Shown piece by piece: positions 61,083-64,000 of a stretch of 64,000 nt of DNA; positions within the stretch are counted from its first letter, which is position 1, and the number at the start of each line of letters is the position of its first letter. The DNA is from Deltaproteobacteria bacterium. Its GTDB lineage: Bacteria > Bdellovibrionota_B > Oligoflexia > Oligoflexales > Bog-1112. The notes under the pieces are model-generated. The model was not told where the DNA came from. It worked only from the letters and a program-made list of their open reading frames with translations, and did no database searches. The stretch spans positions 61,031 through 125,030 of the forward strand of contig JACPKR010000020.1 in NCBI GenBank assembly GCA_016186945.1. Reading direction: 5' to 3'. Position numbers and translations under genes: made by a program.

Positions 61083-62040
61083 TTCCCCCAGAGGAAGACG
61101 ACAGGTGATGAAAGGCACCCTTGCCTCTCTTGCTCTTCCCCTTGTATGGACGCAGTTGTGTAGTGCGCAAGGAGAGAGTGATGTTTGCACAGATGCCTTG
61201 GATATTAAGCTGAGTGAAGATGCTGTTGGCCTTGTTGGCCTTCTGGAAACACAAGTGTTCTTTTGGTTGCAGGGATCACAGACGACCGGTCGAGGGTCGA
61301 TCGCTTTGTTTATCGCGTTGCCGCAGAAAACAGATGACTTTGTCGATAGAGTCGTTCTTGCTGACGAAGGCAAGGAGTCACTGGGTGTCCGCTACTTTTC
61401 TTCTAAGGAGCGCACGGTCCAGGGTTATCCTCCCTACGTACTTTTTGAGAATGTTCCTTTGTATTCAGGGAAATATTTCGTCCTTGTAAGGAAAGTAAAA
61501 GCGGGTCAAGCCAAGGTCTACCGCCACACCTTCGACCCGCTTCGATTCGATCAGTCAGCGTTGGACAGCCCCTTTTTTCCCAAGTCCTTGCGTGAAGACT
61601 TACTCCCTTTTCAAGGGAAGGTGTCGAATTTTTTTCAAAAGGCGAAGTCTCTCTTTCAGGCGGGATCCTGTCGTGAGGAGTACAAGACCTTAGACACTTG
61701 CTTTCAAGAGCACCATGTCAGGGCATCTTTAAAAAGACCTGCGAAGGGTAAAGGATTTCAGGTCGAGGTGGACTTCCTCCATCCAGACTATGATGCCAAA
61801 CACTACATGCGCAATTTCATCTTGACGGACCCGGTCGGAAGATTGCTAGCATGGAAACATCGAACCTTTCAGGCGCAGCCCCGGGGAAAGGTAGTACTGG
61901 CACCTATTCAATCTTCGGAAATAGCGAAGCTAAGGATTCCCAACTTCTTCGTAGCTGCTCTGGAAGATTGCCCCTATGTCATGCTTTTCGCCGAAGATGG
62001 TAAACATGCGATCAGTCATCAATTGATTGGGTTGCATTGA
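61054..62040 (+). CDS. Predicted Tat-exported protein, paralogue of the preceding gene
   Basis: A 328-aa protein. The N-terminus PRGRRQVMKGTLASLALPLV is a likely Tat signal (RR followed by M-K-G and a mildly hydrophobic stretch). The body has two beta-rich halves; HYMRNFILTDPVGRLLAWKH parallels LREFILTDLMGSVLAEEGDK in the upstream gene. The C-terminal half (KVVLAPIQSSEIAKLRIPNF, then FVAAL) recalls small redox-carrier folds of the SoxZ/desulfoferrodoxin sort, but I see no metal ligands. Probably a coupled pair with a shared role. Function unknown. Confidence 0.6.
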   Translation: MREPFFDFLNSPRGRRQVMKGTLASLALPLVWTQLCSAQGESDVCTDALDIKLSEDAVGLVGLLETQVFFWLQGSQTTGRGSIALFIALPQKTDDFVDRVVLADEGKESLGVRYFSSKERTVQGYPPYVLFENVPLYSGKYFVLVRKVKAGQAKVYRHTFDPLRFDQSALDSPFFPKSLREDLLPFQGKVSNFFQKAKSLFQAGSCREEYKTLDTCFQEHHVRASLKRPAKGKGFQVEVDFLHPDYDAKHYMRNFILTDPVGRLLAWKHRTFQAQPRGKVVLAPIQSSEIAKLRIPNFFVAALEDCPYVMLFAEDGKHAISHQLIGLH

Positions 62041-62049
62041 GATATTCCA

Positions 62050-62199
62050 GTGGCAAGGAGGTGGTTTGGAGGAAACTGCGCAGCTGGTTCCTCCAAGAAA
62101 TGCCTTGGGGGAGCGACCCTTCGCTTTGCTCAGGGCAGGTTTTTCCCTTGCCCCCCCAAACCCCCCTCTCCCTATTTGCCCCAAGTGGCTTACGCATTA
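62050..62199. repeat. Family A repeat, long copy A15 with an expanded loop
   Basis: GTGGCAAGGAGGTGGTTTGG, the standard hairpin, then GGGGGAGCGACCCTTCGCTT plus about 25 extra bases, CCCCCCAAACCCCCCTCTCC and CAAGTGGCTTACGCATTA. The left TIR is truncated. Confidence 0.9.
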
Positions 62200-62220
62200 C
62201 GGCCAGTCAAGCACAGTAAC

Positions 62221-62257
62221 TTTACAATTGATATTTTTGTGATATATTCAATATATC
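62221..62257 (+). promoter_or_regulatory. brnTA promoter with overlapping palindromic operator
   Basis: TTTACA (62221-62226), 16 bp, TATATT (62243-62248). The palindrome GATATATTCAATATATC (62241-62257) covers the -10 and ends just at the brnT ATG, the right place for autorepression by BrnA or the BrnTA complex. It leaves little room for a leader. Confidence 0.6.
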
Positions 62258-62515
62258 ATGTTCGAATTTGATCCCAGAAAAAGCGAAGCCAATGAGAAAA
62301 AGCACGGGATCGATTTTCATGAAGCACAGAATCTTTGGAAGGTTCCTTCTATTACGATCGAATCTAAACATACCACGGAGCCACGATTCTTGCTGATCGC
62401 ACAATGGCACGGTAAGTATTGGACAGCAATATTCACAACGAGACGAGAAGTGATTCGTATCATTTCTGTCCGACACTCTAGGAATAATGAAAAGGAGCTA
62501 CTTTTAAGTGATTAG
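62258..62515 (+). CDS. brnT: BrnT family type II toxin
   Basis: An 85-aa RelE-like ribonuclease toxin that inhibits translation. FEFDPRKSEANEKKHGIDFH, EAQNLW, and the C-terminal ARSA/RRE-like TTRREVIRIISVRHSRNNEK are BrnT signatures. No Shine-Dalgarno precedes the ATG; the operator runs right up to it. The toxin gene comes first, as usual in brnTA, and overlaps brnA by 8 nt. Confidence 0.9.
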   Translation: MFEFDPRKSEANEKKHGIDFHEAQNLWKVPSITIESKHTTEPRFLLIAQWHGKYWTAIFTTRREVIRIISVRHSRNNEKELLLSD

Positions 62516-62756
62516 GAAGAAAATTACTAAAAAAACTTCAGCCCATGAACTCGATAAATTAGTAGACGATGGCAAAAAAGATGTTCTTGAACATTTCAAC
62601 ACGGAATTGGCGATCCGAAGAATTCTTGTCGACTTCCCTCAGTGGATGCTCGATGAGCTTGATAGGGAAGCTAACCATTTAGGCATTCCCCGTCAGGCTG
62701 TCATCAAAACATGGATCAATGATCGAATTCAGCAGACAAAAAAAATTGCTTTGTAA
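62508..62756 (+). CDS. brnA: BrnA family antitoxin
   Basis: An 82-aa DNA-binding antitoxin that neutralises BrnT and represses the operon. The C-terminal ribbon-helix-helix-like segment has DFPQWMLDELDREANHLGIP and RQAVIKTWINDRI. The N-terminal arm (SAHELDKLVDDGKKDVLEHF) wraps the toxin in relatives. GTG start inside the toxin gene, whose coding end carries AAAGGAG about 10 nt upstream. Confidence 0.88.
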   Translation: MIRKKITKKTSAHELDKLVDDGKKDVLEHFNTELAIRRILVDFPQWMLDELDREANHLGIPRQAVIKTWINDRIQQTKKIAL

Positions 62757-62768
62757 GTAAGAGGCTTC

Positions 62769-62819
62769 GGCAAGGAGGTGGTTTGGAGGAAACTGCGCAG
62801 CTGGTTCCTCCAAGAAATC
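62769..62819. repeat. Family A repeat, short copy A16
   Basis: GGCAAGGAGGTGGTTTGGAG through CTGGTTCCTCCAAGAAATC, placed between brnA and the convergent partial gene. Confidence 0.85.
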
Positions 62820-62820
62820 C

Positions 62821-64000
62821 CTACGGACGAGCTTCCTCAGCCGCAAACAAAGCATCCAGGTCTACCTTCAGCTGCGTCTCATGCGCCAACGCCAAAGAAG
62901 CAAAGTCCCCACAGGAACCCGTCCCAGCCGCCAACTGCGCCCCGACACCCGCTGAACCCGCAGCAATCATCGCTGCTCCCCCTAACATCATAGCTATCAT
63001 CACGGCAGGACCAGCCGCCCTCTTCCAGCCAGGAGAATCCAAAGCAGCAACTTGTTGACCCGCCACCCCCCGACTGAACCCTCTCTTGAGTGGAGATTGT
63101 TTGACTTCTTCGCTCGCTGCGGCCGCGGGACCGGCGCCTCTGCTTAAAGACAACTCGTTGGCTTTGCTATCGATTGTTCGCCTGTATGTCTCTACCGCTT
63201 CCGCATCAACTTCCCCTCCATAGAACATTCTTAGGTCATCCGCAGCCCTTCGCAACTCGCCTCCCGGAAGTTTCTTTTGAACCGCATAGTACTCAGCAAG
63301 GAGTCGCTTGTACTCACCCTCCTCCGTCGCTAGTTTTTTTAGGTCCTCTTGCGACTTCCAATTGCCCGAGCTGGCGTCTTGTCCAATTTTCCACAGGTCC
63401 TCGTTCAGATTCACGAGCGTTTTTGCACGCACCACGTCCCAATCGGGGTTCGAAAGATAAGTCCGACGAACCTCAGGATCCTCAATCCTCGCGATTGTAC
63501 GCAACTCACGCAACCGCGCACTCGCCTCTGGAAGATCCCCTGCCGCAGTAACCTTCTCCCCAAGGGCGTCGATCGTGCGATTTAGCTTCTGAGTTTTCGT
63601 TTCGATATCAGGTTTTTCGCCCTTCCCGAGGGCTTTATCCAGATCTTTCATCGCAGCATCGATCTGCCGTCCGTGCCAGACGTAGGTCCTAGACCCTGCC
63701 GGGATACCTTTTGTGAACACTTTCTTGAAGTCCGTAGGATCGATCTCTCTGTAGGCGGCAACACCGAGATAGGCCCCCATGACTGCTCCGCCGAGAACAA
63801 AGCCTATACCGAGACCGAGGAGGGTGGGGTTAACTTTGCGGGTTTCTTTTTTCTTTTCTCCTCCTTCTTTACCCTTTGCCGCAACACCGGCCGGGGCTAC
63901 TCCTTCACCTTCCTTGGGAGGTGTTTCTGTCGAAGCTACAGTAAAAGTACTTGGCGCATCCGGCGTTTCTTCCTCTGTTGTAAGTCCCGGGTCGCTTGGC
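62821..64000 (-). CDS. Membrane protein fragment, unknown function (5' end outside window)
   Basis: The frame stays open past the ATG at 63780 to the window edge, so the gene continues beyond 64000 and 63780 is not its start. The added part reads as a Pro/Glu/Thr-rich segment then a Lys-rich patch (KGKEGGEKKKETRK) and a transmembrane helix (TLLGLGIGFVLGGAVMGAYL). The rest is helical (KALGKGEKPDIETKTQKLNR, EDLKKLATEEGEYKRLLAEY) with a second hydrophobic stretch (AAGPAVMIAMMLGGAAMIAA) near the C-terminus. No family recognised. Confidence 0.6.
   Translation of the reverse strand, partial: PSDPGLTTEEETPDAPSTFTVASTETPPKEGEGVAPAGVAAKGKEGGEKKKETRKVNPTLLGLGIGFVLGGAVMGAYLGVAAYREIDPTDFKKVFTKGIPAGSRTYVWHGRQIDAAMKDLDKALGKGEKPDIETKTQKLNRTIDALGEKVTAAGDLPEASARLRELRTIARIEDPEVRRTYLSNPDWDVVRAKTLVNLNEDLWKIGQDASSGNWKSQEDLKKLATEEGEYKRLLAEYYAVQKKLPGGELRRAADDLRMFYGGEVDAEAVETYRRTIDSKANELSLSRGAGPAAAASEEVKQSPLKRGFSRGVAGQQVAALDSPGWKRAAGPAVMIAMMLGGAAMIAAGSAGVGAQLAAGTGSCGDFASLALAHETQLKVDLDALFAAEEARP

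Noticed and set aside
62027-62271. Several overlapping 60-84 aa ORFs around repeat A15
   Set aside because: They are the family A repeat read in different frames (WRKLRSWFLQE, GGLEETAQLVPP), as also seen at 31829, 33420, 40478 and 53384.

Overview
The window reads as an ordinary chromosome segment of a Gram-negative, flagellated bacterium of the Bdellovibrionota/Oligoflexia or myxobacterial type. That placement is inferred from gene content: an MglA-type small GTPase, mevalonate-pathway kinase and decarboxylase genes, a short flagellin, a possible MYXO-CTERM-like tail, many outer-membrane barrels and lipoproteins, and several eukaryote-like proteins. Base composition looks close to 50% GC. 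I see no tRNA, rRNA, CRISPR array, prophage or transposase.

Layout. 1-2.6 kb: the 3' part of a large DUF3638-like protein, then a small exported protein with an MLL5/SET3-type PHD finger. 2.9-8.9 kb: MglA-like GTPase with a coupled unknown gene, aspartokinase, a PhnP-like phosphodiesterase, alanine dehydrogenase, and a flavoprotein pair. 9-16 kb: a receiver-TPR protein, citrate synthase, DNA polymerase I, TatC. 16-25 kb: envelope proteins, DUF2797, an M3 peptidase, and a four-gene LolCDE/LolA-like export operon with its own barrel. 25-31.8 kb: a metallopeptidase broken by a repeat, TatD, a sugar nucleotidyltransferase, BamB and YfgM. 32-37.6 kb: a GspE-N protein, a large lipoprotein, and a GHMP kinase plus diphosphomevalonate decarboxylase. 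37.6-44.4 kb: a SNF2/SWIM helicase, an anchored MA-type peptidase, SmpB, a barrel, a 53-aa basic protein and PlsC. 44.5-49.7 kb: flagellar genes flgE, fliS, fliD, fliC. 49.8-57.7 kb: an exported-looking Ser/Thr kinase, a porin, a PilZ protein, a transglutaminase-elicitor-like lipoprotein and two Ser-rich secreted proteins. 57.9-64 kb: an MltD-type transglycosylase, TrpS, a paralogous pair of exported proteins, a BrnT/BrnA toxin-antitoxin pair and a partial gene that runs off the end.

The most striking feature is the load of short non-autonomous repeats. Family A (about 16 copies, 50-155 bp) has TIRs beginning TAATGCGTAAGCCACTTG, two hairpins and a G-rich strand. Family B (4 copies, up to about 160 bp) has imperfect ACTATAGT-type ends. 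Family C is a palindrome with core CCCGCGGTCAAGCCGCGGG. They sit mostly between genes, but they also supply stop codons, break one gene, nest in one another, and one lies in frame inside the 5' end of trpS.

A second theme is a set of exported eukaryote-like proteins (PHD finger, Ser/Thr kinase, transglutaminase elicitor), with the DUF3638-like protein nearby. This fits a host- or prey-associated lifestyle, but that is inference.
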